The notes: generated by a model not told the origin, from the sequence alone. A stretch of 64,000 bases of DNA from Spizellomyces punctatus DAOM BR117 (GCF_000182565.1 NW_015971539.1:1483219-1547218), one strand, 5' to 3'. Shown: positions 24,416 through 37,661, numbered from the stretch's first letter. Made by a program: numbers and translations.

Positions 24416-27400
24416 ATGAGTAGCGACGACGAGAGACCGGTATTGTCGGATGAGGAAAAGGAGGGTGATCTGGATGATGAGAGAGACGCTGAGGGAGAGG
24501 ATGAGGAGCAATTGGAGAGGGACGTTTTTGGTGAAGACGACGATGAAGATGAACAGCGGGAGCCGCCGGAGGATGAAGATGAGGAGGACGAAGAAGACGA
24601 AGAAGATGATGTAGGTGTCCTACTCTTACATTCTTCCGCACGATCGAAGGGTTATCAAGATTCCTGACTTCTTGGTATAGCTTCCAAGAGCAAAAAAGCG
24701 CCGACGAAAGGCAAACCCGTTCATCGAAGAGGAGGCTGCTGTTGAGGAAGAAGATGAGGAGGAGGAAGAGGAAGAGGAGGATGGGTTTGTGGAGGCTGGA
24801 GGTACATAGACCCATGTCTGCTTGACGTTCCGGTCATGTAAGCTGATATGATGGCTCCCATTCACAGAAGAAGACCTGGATGCAATCCAAAAAGAGATGA
24901 TCGACATGCGGGCTCATCGAGAACTGGACCGTCGAAGGGAAGAAGAGGAAATGGATGCTGAAGAAATTGCAGAGCGTATGAAGGAGCGCTACGGTCGGTC
25001 AGAGTTAGGTCGGGGCAGCTACAGAGGAGATCTGGAGCATATTCCTCAAAGCATGTTAATGCCTTCCGTTGAGGATCCAAAACTTTGGCTGTGTCAATGC
25101 AGGGTATGGATTGCACGAGTCTATCACCCTCGCTTAAATGTTAACAAGTTGATGTTCCGCAGGAGGGTAAAGAGCGCGATGTGGTTTTCACCATCATGCG
25201 AAGAGCTGTCGAACGAGAAATGACCGGGAATGCCTTGCAAGTCCTTTCCGTATTTTGCCGTGACTCTCTTAAAGGATACATTTACTTGGAAGCAAGGCAA
25301 CAGGCGGCTGTACAGCAGGCATTGGAGGGTATCAACAACATATTTATAAGCAAGCTGCGACTGGTACCAGTTGACGAGATGGTGGATTGCTTAACAATCA
25401 AAAAATCCAAAGAGGTGGAATTGCGGATTGGAGGCTGGATTAGACCCAAGAAAGGAAAATATGCGGGAGATCTCGGGCAGGTCTGTCATCATAGTAAACT
25501 ATGAAAGAATGGCACACGGATACTAAACTTTCCATTACATTAGATTTTGGATATTAGAGATAACGGCGAAATGATCATCTGCAAACTTGTTCCTCGATTG
25601 GACCCAGTGAGAGATAATGCAAAGCTACCGTTCGGTCAAAAACGTAAAAAGGCAGAGCCGCGGCCCCCACCCAAGTTATTCAATCCAGCGGACTTCAAGT
25701 ATGTGATCAGAGGAGGGAGAGAATCTACATTGCTTTTCTTACAATTTTGCAACTGCTTAGGGGTGAAGTGCGCAAAGAAAAGAATTATTTTGTCTACAAT
25801 AATGAATGGTTCGACCGAAGTGGATACCTGGAGAAGAATCTCAAACTAAGCTCCCTCGTGGTTGAGAATGTTCAGCCAAAATTGGAAGAGATCAGTCAAT
25901 TTTCTGGAGGAACGATTACTGAACAGCCTGATGACTTGGAGGCGCTCGCTGCTTTAAATATCTCGAGAAAGGAGGATTTGCAAATTGGACAATCCGTGGA
26001 ACTGAAGGCGGGCGCCATGGCTGGCATTTGGGGTACCGTAGTCTCTATCCAGAAGAACAATGTTGGCGTCCAGCCTGATCCGAAGGAATTTCCAACCGTT
26101 AGTCAATAATGATTTATAGTTGCCCACTAGTCGTCACGTTAGTGCTAACTCTGATCGCTTTGACTAGTTGCCGTTGATTAGCGTTACTGCCGAAGAACTT
26201 AGAAAGCGGTTTGCGGCTGGTGACCACGTCAAGGTTATGAAGGGAATGCATAAAGACCAAACAGGCTTGATCATTACAGTCAAGGGCAATATCGCCACAT
26301 TACTTTCAGATAGTACTTTAAAGCCGGTAAGTCAACCCAGATGCGATTAGTCTCGATAGCAGTATAAGAGACGAATCTCACATATGTGTCTGGTAGATCG
26401 ATGTCTTCACCGAAGATTTGCGTACAGCAAAGGACATTGCAGGCGGAGGCGCTCGCACCAGTCCTTACGATGTTGGCGATCTTGTTTTCCTCTCGTACGT
26501 ACTTTTAGTCTTTCTCTTTTTAACATGCATGATGGAGTAACAATGTCCTTCTCAGGAATGATGCGGGTGTTGTGACTAAAGCAGAGAGGGACACCATTAC
26601 TGTCCTTACTCAATTCAATCAGATTGTCAGAGTGCAGCCTCAGCAAATTCGGAATAAGCGTGATTCGAATCGCGCTATCACAAGCGATGCTAATGGACAA
26701 TCCATATCCGCTGGTTCATCAGTGGACATCATCGATCCGGATCGTCCTGATATCAAAAAGCGTGCCACCGTGGTACATATATATCGCTCTTTCGTATTTG
26801 TCAAAGCGCGCGAGACGGTGGAGAACGAGGGATATATGGTCGTTAAATCGCATAACGTAGCGTTAGTGGGAGGAAAGCAGGGACCGGTAAGTAGTTTGCG
26901 CTTGACTGATTATCGCATCCACCGTTCCATGCTGAATACATTGTCCTCACCAAAAGAACGGGATGTATCAGAGTCCGTACCAAAACTCTTTTCCGAATCG
27001 AGGTGGCTTCGGCGGTGGTTTCCATGGCCGCGGTGGCGGCAGAGGTGGCCGTGGTCGTGGTGGACGAGACCCTCTTGTGTCGAAGACGGTGACAATAAGT
27101 GGCGGTGAATACAAAGGGTACCTCGGCATTGTCAAAGATGTGATGGATAACATGGCTCGTGTGGAGTTGCACACATCATCAAGAGTGATAAATGTCCCCA
27201 GAGGGCAGCTCTTGGTGCAAGGAGAAGCAGCGGGACGCTTTGGAAACGACTACAACAACAATAATTTCAACGGGTCATACAGTCGCTACGACAGCATCGC
27301 TACTCCCATGCATGGCTCCAAGACACCAATGTATCGCGGAGATGGTGGCTATACCCCTAGTCGCTTCCAAGATGGTGGCCGAACTCCTGCTTGGGATGCG

Positions 27401-28131
27401 GGAAGTAAGACACCCGCATATGAAGGAGGCGGTCGAACACCAGCATGGAATGCTGGAAGCAGAACTCCTGCATGGGATGCCGGAAGCAAGACGCCCGCTT
27501 ATGATGCTGGTAGCCGAACACCGGCATGGGATGCTGGTAGTAGGACACCCGCTCCTTTACGGAATAGCTCGTACGTTGTTGGCTTTTCACATTGAGAGAA
27601 CCCACTTGGCGCTAAGCATTGATATCTGTTTCTGCAGGCCTGATTATCCAACAAGTCGCATGTCATCCAACGGACAAAATGGTGGTTGGACACCAGCCGG
27701 AGCAAGTTATAATGATAGATACGATGGTGAGTGATCCGTAAGGCGGATAACAAGGAAGGCGGCGTGCTGACAAATCTTTCACTTTAGATCACCCTGCACC
27801 TGCACGTGTCGAGTGGCCAATAGCTAAAGTCGAAGTCAAACTCAAAAAGGGTGACAAGATTGGTACTATCACGGCTATCCAGAAAGCTGGTCGTTCTGCT
27901 ACCATCAAGCTCAAGGGAGGTGACACCCTCTCCAACATTTCCTTTGATGACATTGATCCCGTACGGCCGAGGAGCAAGGATGACAAGGTTATGGTGTTGG
28001 ATGGAGAGTACAAGGGTAGAACAGGAACGTTGATCAGCGCTGAGGAGGCAGATGCGATTGTCAAGTTGGCGGGAAGCCAGGATATCAGAATCTTTAACAT
28101 GGATATGATAGGCAAGTACGTGGAGGGATAA
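24416..28131 (+). CDS. SPT5: SPT5 transcription elongation factor
   Basis: Twelve exons: 24416-24610, 24681-24801, 24868-25103, 25163-25480, 25544-25698, 25761-26097, 26168-26326, 26397-26494, 26556-26886, 26972-27570, 27638-27726, 27788-28131; 993 residues. SPT5 with SPT4 forms DSIF, which clamps RNA polymerase II. The N-terminus is strongly acidic (1-100), then the NGN domain (DPKLWLCQCREGKERDVVF, about 160-270) and several KOW domains (DHVKVMKGMHKDQTGLI, EYKGYLGIVKDV, KVMVLDGEYKGRTGTLI). An RGG-type glycine patch (GGRGGRGRGG) precedes the C-terminal repeat region, where GSRTPAWDA-type nonapeptides alternate with TPAY forms (about 770-845), the Cdk9/P-TEFb target. All introns keep frame. 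Confidence 0.96.
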
Positions 28132-28391
28132 ACCATTCGGCTGGAAAGCGTGAAGGGAGGGATGTTGCGCGAGGCCATAGATAGCCGGTCTTCCTTTTGG
28201 AGCTGTACATAGTGAAAAAATCAATGACCCACCAAAATGGCATATCTTTCTTCCCTCGTTTGATGATAAAAGTTGGTTGCAGTAAGCGCTCGTTGAAGGC
28301 TTTCAATTCGATCAGAAAACAAACAAACATGTCATCCAGCCGATCGCAATTCTCAACAGTAAAATCTTATTACAAATCCAACATTCACCAT

Positions 28392-29512
28392 CTAACTGAT
28401 CTCCATCGCATCCCCTTCTACTACATCAACAAACTGCCTAATGTCGCTCGAGAGAGTTGCTAAGGAAAGAGAAAACACATGGATAAGCCAGCCAGTCATA
28501 ATTTAAATGACAAAGATCAAGGTACCTGTTGTCCCCCGAGGGAATTTGTAACTCTGCTCCTTGACACCACGTTCGTTGGGTTTGGAGTATCCCCGACGGT
28601 AGTCCACCGCACCCTTTGTGATGACGCAAACATCGACATTACTACCGGAACCCAGATCATTGAAAATACCAGCTGAGATGGCATCCTTGACGAGTTCCAT
28701 GGCCTCTTCACGCTGCATGAAAGAAACAATACCATTAGTGGCACGCTAGGGGCTGTGCAAGCTTTCGGGGCCTTGATTACCTCCATATCCTTCCTCCACC
28801 TCGATTCAAACACGGCCATAGCTGCTAAAGATCCACTTCCCATCGTCACAAACGGTAGCTTATCCGTACTTCCATGTGGATAGATGGTATACAGTTGGGG
28901 TCCCGTCACGTCAAAGCCGCCCAAGACCAACGCACATCCAATGTGCCCCTGGTACCTAAACAGCATTTGTTTCAACATGGTCATGGCGGTCACGACACGG
29001 GACTCGCGGCCGGTATGAAGGCGGTGGAGTTCGAGTTTAGACGATATGAGAGCGGTTGTGGCGTCACAGTCGGCAGCGGTACCAGCACCGCAGCAGTACA
29101 TGTTGGGAGCAAGGTAGTGGATCTTTTCGCAATTTTTATCAGCGACGATAGGACCTTCGGTGGCACGAGTGTCGGCCCCAAGAACGAGACCGTCCTTTTT
29201 TGCCATTGACGCGGTAAGCATTGTTCTCTCCGGGGCAAAAACATTCCTTCATAGTACAGGCGTACCTTGAACAAGCACCCACAAATTGTTGTTCCCGTTT
29301 TTGTAAACTTTGGCGCCTTGTATCCCTTGTCTTCCATCATTAGGTTACTGCAACATTGGGCACAAGATGTGTTAGTGCGAAAGCATACAACGCGCAAAAC
29401 AGTCATTCTCCTTCAGAGAAGAGACGACCGTCAACAACTATCTCAAACCTCACCGGTGGTAGTTTTCAAAATTGAACCCGCCCTTTTGGGGCTCGACCTT
29501 GTTGATTGGCAT
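28392..29512 (-). CDS. PUP1: 20S proteasome subunit beta-2 (PUP1/PSMB7)
   Basis: Exons 29454-29512, 29266-29347, 28781-29194, 28526-28712, 28392-28459 (minus); 269 residues. It is the trypsin-like catalytic subunit of the 20S core. A 38-residue propeptide (FNFENYHRN) precedes the processing site TG|TT, so Thr39 is the nucleophile. [49 protein letters not shown] and [15 protein letters not shown] are beta-2 signatures. The C-terminal arm that wraps the neighbouring beta-3 subunit is encoded by the last exon ([15 protein letters not shown]). Tail to tail with SPT5 (260 bases). Confidence 0.96.
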
Positions 29513-29838
29513 TTTGGTTTACGGGGATTGGTGTTGCGATCCCGTAACGATGGGGGAAAATGAAACTAACGATGCTCAAACTGTACGCGTAGATAAGCTC
29601 GTTTAGTATGGATAGCCAGCGCCCCAAAAACAAATGCGCTTGGTTGAAATGGCAGTAACTCACCTAAATGTTTAAACGATCAGCGTGGTGAAATTGCTTG
29701 TCGTCGCCAAATAGATGACACGTCGACTGGAGGGATGTTACATTTATCGCCTAAATATCATCACGAGGGGCTTGGCTGCTTTCATAAGCAGCTTTCTGGC
29801 TGGCTTTTTTCGTTTTGTTTATATTTTACAGTTTCATA
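29513..29838. other. Intergenic region between DNAAF3 and PUP1
   Basis: 326 bases holding the PUP1 promoter and the DNAAF3 3' end. Nothing else is seen. Confidence 0.5.
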
Positions 29839-31487
29839 CTAGGCTACTTTACGTTCCTTTGTAAGTACTAAATGGTCCAATTGTCCCTTGGTTGCTTCCG
29901 CCTTTTGCAACGCCAATCCTGCCTCAGTTGCCATTTTCATAACCCTGTTGTTATATTCCTTTGCTTGGTCAGGTCGGAGGTCCAGGATGTATCTGTGGGC
30001 AATAAAAGATGATCTTTATGAGCACAGACATCAAGGTTGAGTGATGAGGCTCATCGACATTACTTTGCAGTCTCCACAATCAGTGTTCCATTTTCTTGTG
30101 ACACGCTTTCAGTGGTTAGGAGCTCACCCAATTCATTTATTCGGTGAGCCATGGTGGAGGAGACGTATATGCGGTTGAAAAATCCTTGTCTACGTTGTAG
30201 CTTTGATAGTGCAGATACAGTTAACAAATGCACCGTTGCTGCTGTTGATACGTAATTTGATGCCTCATTTGCAGAATCTGGCGGCAATTCTTGAATCTTT
30301 CCTTCTGCGTCGCTTAACCGCCCATTCTTCCATTCTTGAATCATTCCACCCAGATTCCATTCCGCAATTGCCCTTGCATCATATTTCCGTTGCCCGTTTT
30401 CGGTCTTCAGGAGCTTTTTGGCCTCTGCATCTAATCCAAACCCAAGAAAAGGTCCAACTGCAATATCACTAAAGTATCCCCACTTTGGCAGGCTGGTTCC
30501 CGTCTGTGTATCTGGTAGTGCGGAGATGGTTGCCAGTGTTCGATTAGGATGCGTGGGAGTGGATTGGCGGATTGGGAAGGAAAGGCCGTGCAGGCGAAAA
30601 GATAGAAATTCATGAGATGAGATGGTGGGAGCATGATCTTTGAGCTTCATGTTCCAGTCCCAGTCGATGACTCCTTCTCGAGCATCAAATCGTACTCCAT
30701 AGTATCGTCGTAACCTGGCGTCCCACATTTTGTCTAGCTCAAACGATTTCCCTTTGTGGTTCCGCCAGAACTGAAAGACCGATTCCAAATCATCTCGTTC
30801 TCGGTATTTAAGAAGTGAGAGGTCGAGCTGGATATGCGGTGTTAACTTTGGGGTTGCAGAGTCTGTGATTAAACTGAAAGTGACATGAATGTTAAGCACA
30901 CATGGAACGGGCACATAGTACATGGCGTCCTACTTTACCGAATGTATCGCGTAGCAGTTTCTGTTATCTGCGCCGACGTCTGATCGCGAAGGAGAATGTT
31001 GCCGTAGAGCTCAAGAAAGGTATCTATCCGATCTGTTACAATGCAAGAAGTTAAGAAACATTCCTCGACACAAAGAACAATCACCGTTAGAGCAGACCTT
31101 GCAATCCAGCCTCATTTTCCCCAAAAATCACATCCAACAATAACATACATCTCGCTAGTGCCGTGATCTCAGCTTCAACGACCCAAAACTACTTGCAAAA
31201 GTCCGCCGCTCATCAGCTTCCTCCGTTCAATACATCGCAAACTGATAGCCACCTACATGTATTTCCCGTCTTCCATACCGCCATGCTCTCGCCATTGTCT
31301 TTATGATATGCCGAGCATCACTAGCGCCAAGGATCAAGACATTGAGAGGGGGTACTATGTTCTGTTAGGACAAATCTCAGGTTGATCCTTGGTTTGACAA
31401 AAAGTACATACGATCGGTTGATGGAGTCAACTTGACGTCTTTAGCATCCCGCTCCCCATTCGCAGTATCTAAAAAACGATATATCAT
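29839..31487 (-). CDS. DNAAF3: Dynein axonemal assembly factor 3
   Basis: Exons 31412-31487, 31257-31354, 31098-31188, 30939-31032, 30064-30873, 29839-29992 (minus); 440 residues. DNAAF3 acts in the cytoplasm to pre-assemble outer and inner arm dyneins for motile cilia. The N-terminal DUF4470 part shows LNVLILGASDARHIIKTMAR and VEAEITALARCMLLL; the DUF4471 part shows LKYRERDDLESVFQFW, MWDARLRRYYGVRFDAREGV, IDWDWNMKL and GYFSDIAVGPFLGFG. The C-terminus KYILDLRPDQAKEYNNRV matches the family's last helix. The start used (31487) gives only a short leader before LNVLIL, and an upstream exon cannot be excluded. Presence of this gene implies the organism builds a motile flagellum. Confidence 0.9.
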
Positions 31488-31742
31488 GAAATTTCTCCAA
31501 GTTCTGTAGCTTTGTTACCGAACGATCTTACACAAGTCTTGAAAATCAACAGCTCGAGAGAATCCCCAGACGGATGTTGTCCCAATGCCGTCCATGGCGT
31601 GTTGGTCAAGACGCTATTCCCAAACGGTTTTCTCAACGTTTGTCAGTCGCAAAACGAACGTTGCGACAAAGTCGCGTGCAAGTGGACGCGTCCAGAGCAT
31701 GTAAGCGGCCGCGTCTTTCAACGGAAACGCTCTCGGACCCAA
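31488..31742. promoter_or_regulatory. Shared intergenic promoter, DNAAF3 / SNAPIN-like
   Basis: 255 bases between two divergent start codons. No named element is recognised. Confidence 0.4.
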
Positions 31743-32123
31743 ATGTCCTCCCCATCGACAACCCCACCAGTCCTCCTAACACCAACCCTCCTTCCCCTCC
31801 TCACCCACCTGGACATCCAAACCCTTGCCCTCCGAACAACCCAATCCGAACTTTACACTGAAATAGAGCACCTCTCAGCAGGTAAAAACAACATGCAGCA
31901 AACAATTTGACCGCCAGGTTCCCAATAACATGACTTATCGACAGAGCTCCAACTCCTCCATGCAACGACAACCCCTCCCATAGATCCTCAGACGCTCGCT
32001 GCATCACAGAACCGGTTAGCGCTGTTAAAGAAGCGGATTACAAACATGCAGGGTGTCCTCAAGGGTATTAGTGACAGAGTGGGGCGGTGCGAGAATATGT
32101 TGGCGGGACAGACGCCCAGATGA
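31743..32123 (+). CDS. SNAPIN (BLOC-1/BORC subunit)-like small coiled-coil protein
   Basis: Exons 31743-31881 and 31945-32123; 105 residues. SNAPIN is a helical subunit of the BLOC-1 and BORC complexes, which position and form lysosome-related organelles. The order LLPLLTHLDIQTLALRTTQ, ELYTEIEHLSAELQLL, then LALLKKRITNMQGVLKGISD and RVGRCENML parallels SNAPIN (LxPAVQQLDSHVHAVRESQ, ELxxxIDNLATEL, RRRVVLVNNILQNAQERL). Similarity is of the coiled-coil kind, so another small BLOC-1/BORC subunit remains possible. The ATG at 31743 is chosen because the upstream open frame lacks this character. Confidence 0.55.
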
Positions 32124-32565
32124 TGGTCGTGGCAGAGGACGACGGTGATACGTAGGATTTTATCAGGAATGGATTTGCATACAGGGCAGGCAATCGTTTC
32201 AAAAGATTTTGGAAACGCCCGATGGGAATTGCACCTTTCATATTACGTCGTCGTCCCATATCAAAGAGCAACAGATTCTAGCAAAGCGCAAATGTATTGA
32301 CAAAATTACAGAAAAGCCCATCCTTTTGGCCAAACCTCGCAGATGGGGTCGGTATATGTACATGCCCCCCATTTCCCTCTAAATCTATCTACTGTTTTAC
32401 AGTTCTTCCCCTGTTCAATATTCCTCCCAAGAGCCAGGCCCTGTATCTTTTGCCTTTCCGATGATGATATGAATTCCCTCCAGGGCTCTTTTGGATTTTT
32501 CAGTGTTTTTTTCCCCCATTTTTTTCAGAGTTTTCTTTTTTTCTTCCGTGGCTCGTCCGTCCGTC
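32124..32565. other. Convergent 3' intergenic region
   Basis: 442 bases between the ends of the SNAPIN-like and PI4P 5-kinase genes. It contains T-rich runs at about 32505-32545 on the plus strand. No gene is seen. Confidence 0.5.
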
Positions 32566-35053
32566 TCATGCTTCTATCGCCCTCTCCTCCATCCCTTCCA
32601 ACAACTCTTTTCCTACAGGTTGCGGAATCCCCACCCCTCCCTCCGCCGCATGCGCGATTCCTGTTCCACTGGCCCGCCGCGAACCGACTACTGCTTCATC
32701 TTCTGGGGTATAGCCCCGTATCGCTGCTTTCATGAATTTGAGGAAGCGATGTCCGTAAAGGACGGGGTTGACCGCCGATATGGCCGTCTATGAGAGAGAC
32801 GCAGAATAGGATGAGAACCATAAAGTACACCATACCCGGATCGTAGAAACAATACATACGCGGTCATGACTGAAGCTTTTCCAAAAATGTTCTACTTTCT
32901 TTGTCATATCATATTTTGTGAATATATCAATGACGCCAATATAGTAGAGCTACAATGATAATAAGGCTCAGTTACATATCACTGAAAAAGACGTTTGGGG
33001 ACCACAAAAACCTTTACACACCTCTTTCATCGGCTCATTATTTTCGTCCGAGGCTGCAAAACCGCCATCATCTTGATAGAATACACAATTTGTGCGTCTA
33101 TATAGAAGGAGAGGACGCATCAGTGGCGAGAGGCGCCGAATGCACGGGCAGTGTCCTGCACTTACTCTGACGGTGGCAGATCCGGGAGCCTGGCGTTGGA
33201 CGGCCCCAGTTGAAGGGGTTCCGTTTCACTAAGCATGCGTCGTAGCTCGCGTTTATTGGGTTTCGTGGAGGCAACACTAGCCCCTCCAGTAGAAATGTGG
33301 GATTGGCGGAATAGGGACGTAGATGTGGGTTGGCGGCTTACAGAGTCCGGATTGGGTTCGTAGACAGCAAGTGTCTTGTCCCGTATCTTCTCTTTATTGC
33401 CGCGCTTGAGATCATGGATTCCGACGAGTAATGAATAGTCCATAATCTTGTGTTTAATCAAAAACTAGGAGACAGAGCAAGTCAGAAATTGGACCGTCAT
33501 GTCGAGACAGAGAATCAAGCATTACCTCCACGTCCCTCTCCAGTTGCTCCACTAATAGTTGCCTCTTCTGCGGGCCTAAATCCAGCTTTTTCTTCCGATG
33601 CATCCAGTTCAGGTCTTTTAGCACCGCCCGTGGGTCGTCCTTGGCCAGCTCTTCAGGGTATTCTCGGCCGACGGTTGACCCCTTCAAGTCGTACATCTCA
33701 TGTATATCCTTGTTTGGAGGGAAGACATTGCCCATGACTACGAAATGTATCTTGCGGTTCCCAGGCAGTTTGACACGGTGCAGACCAAAAATCCGTGAGA
33801 GTAAAGTGTGCTGATTGACCCGTACGTGCTGTTGGATAAGGCGAGAAAACGTTAGCACACCGTACACACAAAGTGTGAGAGATGAGAACGCTACCAACCT
33901 CGTAATAAAATCTCAGAATCTTTCGCATATACTTGTGCTCGGAATGGTGCACAGTTTTGATGATAAATCGGTAATCCGAGGAGTAGTAGAAAAAGCTTCC
34001 ACTCTTGCCGGCGCTGACCAGCTCCGATAGCACATACTTTCCTGTAAGCGACAACTGTAATGCAAAATCATTGATGAGAAATCAGCAGTAAGACGGTGCG
34101 TCAGTAGGATTACTCACCAGGTACTCTGCAGGATCAACATGAAATGCATCCCGAATACACCGGAAAACCCACGGTGCATAGTCCTTAAACTTGAAGTCAT
34201 ATCTGGAAGACGGTGTAAGTTCGTTACCAGTTACATCAAAGGTCATTTTATGCGCCGCTGTAAAGTCTTCCAACTGAAGCACCCGAGGAGGTTTGGCCTG
34301 ACACCGCGAAACCGACACCCGAATCCCGGTTAACATGTCGTACATCAGGACATAATTGTCATGTCCTTCTTTGACAGGAGTCCCAACAAGCACTTCCTTC
34401 TCTGATCGCTGACGTGTAAGACGCCGCCCAATCTTTTCTGGTTCGAGCATCTCAGACCCAGATAGGTGCTTTTTGACCACAGATGAGCCACGCTTCCTCG
34501 GTGAAGAAGACGACGACGCTTCAATCTCGCTTAGCGGAATCAAGTGCTTGGCTGACCCAATCTGTTCACCCTGGCGGGGTGTTCCAACAGAGTGGGAACC
34601 AGTGCCTTTAATGATGGAGCGTGGCTGTGTTGGGATGGGGCCTGAGAAGGAATTGGGACGTTTACGGGGATCTGCAGGAAGTTTGCGAAGGTCTTGGCGT
34701 TGCTGTTGCAGTGCTTGCAAAGCAGCCTGTGCGGTAGTTGCAGACGGTGATGTTGCGGCTCTTACATGAGAGCGTTCATCGGTGGAAACGGTGCTTGAGG
34801 GGATGTCGGCTGCCGGGAGTGTAGGGGCGGATGTTGCCATGGGACGGTCATTGGTAGTGCAGTCTGACACCTCGGTTGTGTTGAGGCCATCAATGGGAAG
34901 TTCTTTGAATGACACTCTCAGAGCGGCTGAGGTGGATGCCAGAGGAGTCGGAGTCGCGGGAGTGTTAGGATCCGAAGCTTGATTCGGAAGCGCTGCTGTA
35001 GCTACAGCAGCGACAATTGTTTCTGTTGCTTGCGAGGCTAACGCTGTGGTCAT
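32566..35053 (-). CDS. Phosphatidylinositol-4-phosphate 5-kinase (MSS4/PIP5K)
   Basis: Exons 34118-35053, 33899-34054, 33526-33828, 33166-33464, 33022-33097, 32860-32949, 32566-32787 (minus); 693 residues. It makes PI(4,5)P2 at the plasma membrane. The first 200 residues are low-complexity Ser/Thr/Ala-rich. The kinase follows: [36 protein letters not shown] (G-loop), [11 protein letters not shown] (catalytic Lys), [36 protein letters not shown], and [11 protein letters not shown] (catalytic Asp). The specificity loop reads [14 protein letters not shown], with the KK pair typical of PI4P 5-kinases. Residues about 480-560 form a Ser/Pro insert in the kinase. The upstream non-ATG open frame is ignored. 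Confidence 0.94.
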
Positions 35054-36838
35054 TCTGGTGGCAGTCGTTCGGGACAGCCCAGAAGTAGGCACTGAGGAGG
35101 TATAGCGTTCAAATGAATGAACGAAGCCAAGCGAGATTGATTACTCAAATATATAGTGATATATAAGAGCTGCGTCGTCAAAAAAAAAGTGAATTACGCG
35201 GGTGAATATGATGAATCACCAAACGGCCGTAAGCGAGGAGCAGAAGGCGGGGGAGGGAACACGGGCGTTCTTATAAGACGACTTTTGCGGGGGAGGTCTC
35301 GCCCGGGGGTTTTTCAATGCGATTTTCTAACCGAAATGTCCCGAGTAAGGGTCAGTTGAACAGAGACCCTCAAAACGCGTGCTGGTAGGCTTAAATAGCA
35401 ACAGAACGCGGTTCTGCCAACCTTTGAGTTTAACGATTTTGACCAATAATTGGCCCGACGTGTCGGTTGACCCAGGGTAAGGTGTGGGAAGCAAGCGGCA
35501 TTGTTATGTTGATGTATTTATGAGGAGACAAAAGATGCCAAATGACCAAATGACGAAAGAATGCGGGTCAGAGGACGGAAGGCGAGCGGTGGCCAGGGAA
35601 TCATGAGAAAATTCCAAGTAACAAGATCCAAGGGATATTCGGATATCGCGGCATATGAGGTATAGGCGGTGTCCAGAGAGTCCAGATGTGTTTGTAAAAA
35701 GATAAAGTCAAACGACGAGTAGGAAAGCAATGTAAAGAGATTCGTAGGATGTTGGCAAAAGTAGGCGTGAGCAGCAGGATATATAGTAAAAAGAGACAGT
35801 TAGGCTATGAACCGATATCAAAAGCAGGCAATAACATTTGCCTTGCCGTCATCACTTGAACAAATCGTACCAAGATATAAGCTCAAAGTTGGTCAAACGT
35901 CCAAAGCAACGCAGTAATGCAATTGGTCGAGTTTAAGAGTTTTTGTGTTTGCAACCGTAAGGATATCGCGCAAAAAAACAGTTTTCCGATAGCGGGGGCG
36001 TATAAGAGGTCTTTGTTGAAAAAGGAAGAAACAGCAGCCTATGAGGTCCTTGATGCCAAGTAAAAGCGAACAAAAAAAGAGAAACGAAAGATGGTAGAGG
36101 ACAATGGTGGTCGAAGAACTGTACAAGTGTTGACTACGCCCGGGCGGCGGAAATGACAGCTGTGCTGTTTGGTATGCTCAAGAACTGCTCGAGTGCGCTT
36201 GAGAAGGGAAGGAAATCCGGATGAGCCCGTAATGGTAATGTGTGTTTTTTGGGGGCAACGAAGAACAGAAATGTTGGAGACTTGAAGCCGGGGGACCTGC
36301 CGCGCTTTTTGATCTGCGCCTCGCAGACTCGTCCCGCACTGGAAGATGATTTTTTCCCTTCCGCTTTTTTTTTTATTTTTTATTGTAGTCTTTCTTGGCA
36401 AATGGACAATGACGACGACGACGACGACGACAAGGACAAGGACAAGGACAACGGGTAAACAGAACAAGTTGGATTCACAAGACCGGCGTTACATTGGAGC
36501 AAACAAGCCCAAGACATGTACTAAGGGGGCAGTATTGCCCGCTCTTTGACCGATCAAGGCCCATCCACAATAATGCAATGAACATGGCTTCCAGTTGAGG
36601 CCGATTGGGAAGACAAGACGGGCTTGTGAGGAACGGCAGGCAGTCCAAGGCTTCATGGAGGGAAGGCCAATGCCGACGATCTAGAGCACGGATTCGCTAC
36701 ACTCTCACATACAGTAATGCTAGGCAACAGCTAGATTCACCACCAGCAACCAAGTGCATACAGACATGGATCAAAACGTCAAAGACAATTTGCTGCGACA
36801 GTTTACACAAATGAATTTATTATTCTACAAGACAACAT
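35054..36838. other. Gene-free stretch upstream of PIP5K
   Basis: About 1.8 kb, the longest promoter-side gap in the left half. Near 35225-35320 are G-rich clusters (GGCGGGGGAGGG, GCGGGGGAGG, GCCCGGGGG). A trinucleotide/hexanucleotide tract lies at about 36409-36450. ORFs here (up to 142 codons, minus, 36039-36467) derive partly from that tract and have no motif. Not called coding. Confidence 0.5.
36409..36450 (+). repeat. GAC / GACAAG microsatellite
   Basis: About six GAC triplets are followed by three to four GGACAA hexamers (GACGACGACGACGACGAC then AAGGACAAGGACAAGGAC). It lies in the intergenic region between the PIP5K and NDK genes, not in any exon that I can support. Confidence 0.85.
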
Positions 36839-37439
36839 CTATTCGTAAATGAGCTTGTCCAAAGAGCGCTCGTAGTTGAGGACACCCTCAGGGAACCACT
36901 ACAACAAGAGAAACACATTAACAGACTGCCATTTACATGTTTCCTACCAAAGGACCCAACACTCACCAAAGCAATCTCCTTCTCAGCGCTCTCAACAGCG
37001 TCAGAACCGTGGCAAATGTTCTTTCCAACATCAATGGCGTAGTCGCCACGAATGGTACCGGGGGCAGACGCCAGTGGGTTGGTGGCACCCAACATGACAC
37101 GGCCAGTCTTCACAACCTCCTTACCGGCCCAGACCATACCGACAACAGGGCCAGAAAGCATGTAGTCGACAAGCTAGTAAGGACGAGATAATATGGGAAC
37201 CTCGTTCAATTTCAAAAATATCCAGTCACAGTCAAATGAAGCCTACCACATACCTTGGGGAAGAAGGGCTTGCTGCTCAAGTCAGCGTAGTGCTTCTCGA
37301 GGAGATCGCGAGAAGGCTGGAGAGCCTTCAAGGCCAAAAGCTTGAAGCCGCGGTTCTCGAAGCGCTTGATAATCTCACCAACGAGACCCCGCTCAACACC
37401 GTCGGGCTTGACCATGATGTAAGTACGTTCTTGGGCCAT
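36839..37439 (-). CDS. Nucleoside diphosphate kinase
   Basis: Exons 37254-37439, 36967-37173, 36839-36898 (minus); 150 residues, the typical cytosolic NDPK length. It transfers the gamma-phosphate between NTPs and NDPs through a phosphohistidine. [55 protein letters not shown] and the active-site [16 protein letters not shown] are canonical, with the catalytic histidine at about 117. The C-terminus [19 protein letters not shown] is complete. Head to head with PIH1D1 (222 bases). Confidence 0.97.
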
Positions 37440-37661
37440 TTTGAAAGTTTTTGTGATCGTGTTGCAAGATGGAAGAACGTGCAGGAAGGTCAAAGCAGAA
37501 ATTGTGGCCTTCACTGTTGACATGGAAACAGTATGACTCATAATTACCAAGGAGAGGCACGTGACAAAGTGCTTATTCGAGTTCAACGCTAAACGATCTC
37601 CATTGCGTTTATCAGAGATTTGTTGGCTGAAAGTTAATACCATCTAGCCGCTAAACAAAGG
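37440..37661. promoter_or_regulatory. Shared intergenic promoter, NDPK / PIH1D1
   Basis: 222 bases between divergent start codons. No specific element is recognised. Confidence 0.4.

Noticed and set aside
36039..36467. Minus-strand ORF of 142 codons
   Set aside because: Its N-terminus is the translated GAC microsatellite (poly-Val); the rest has no domain features.
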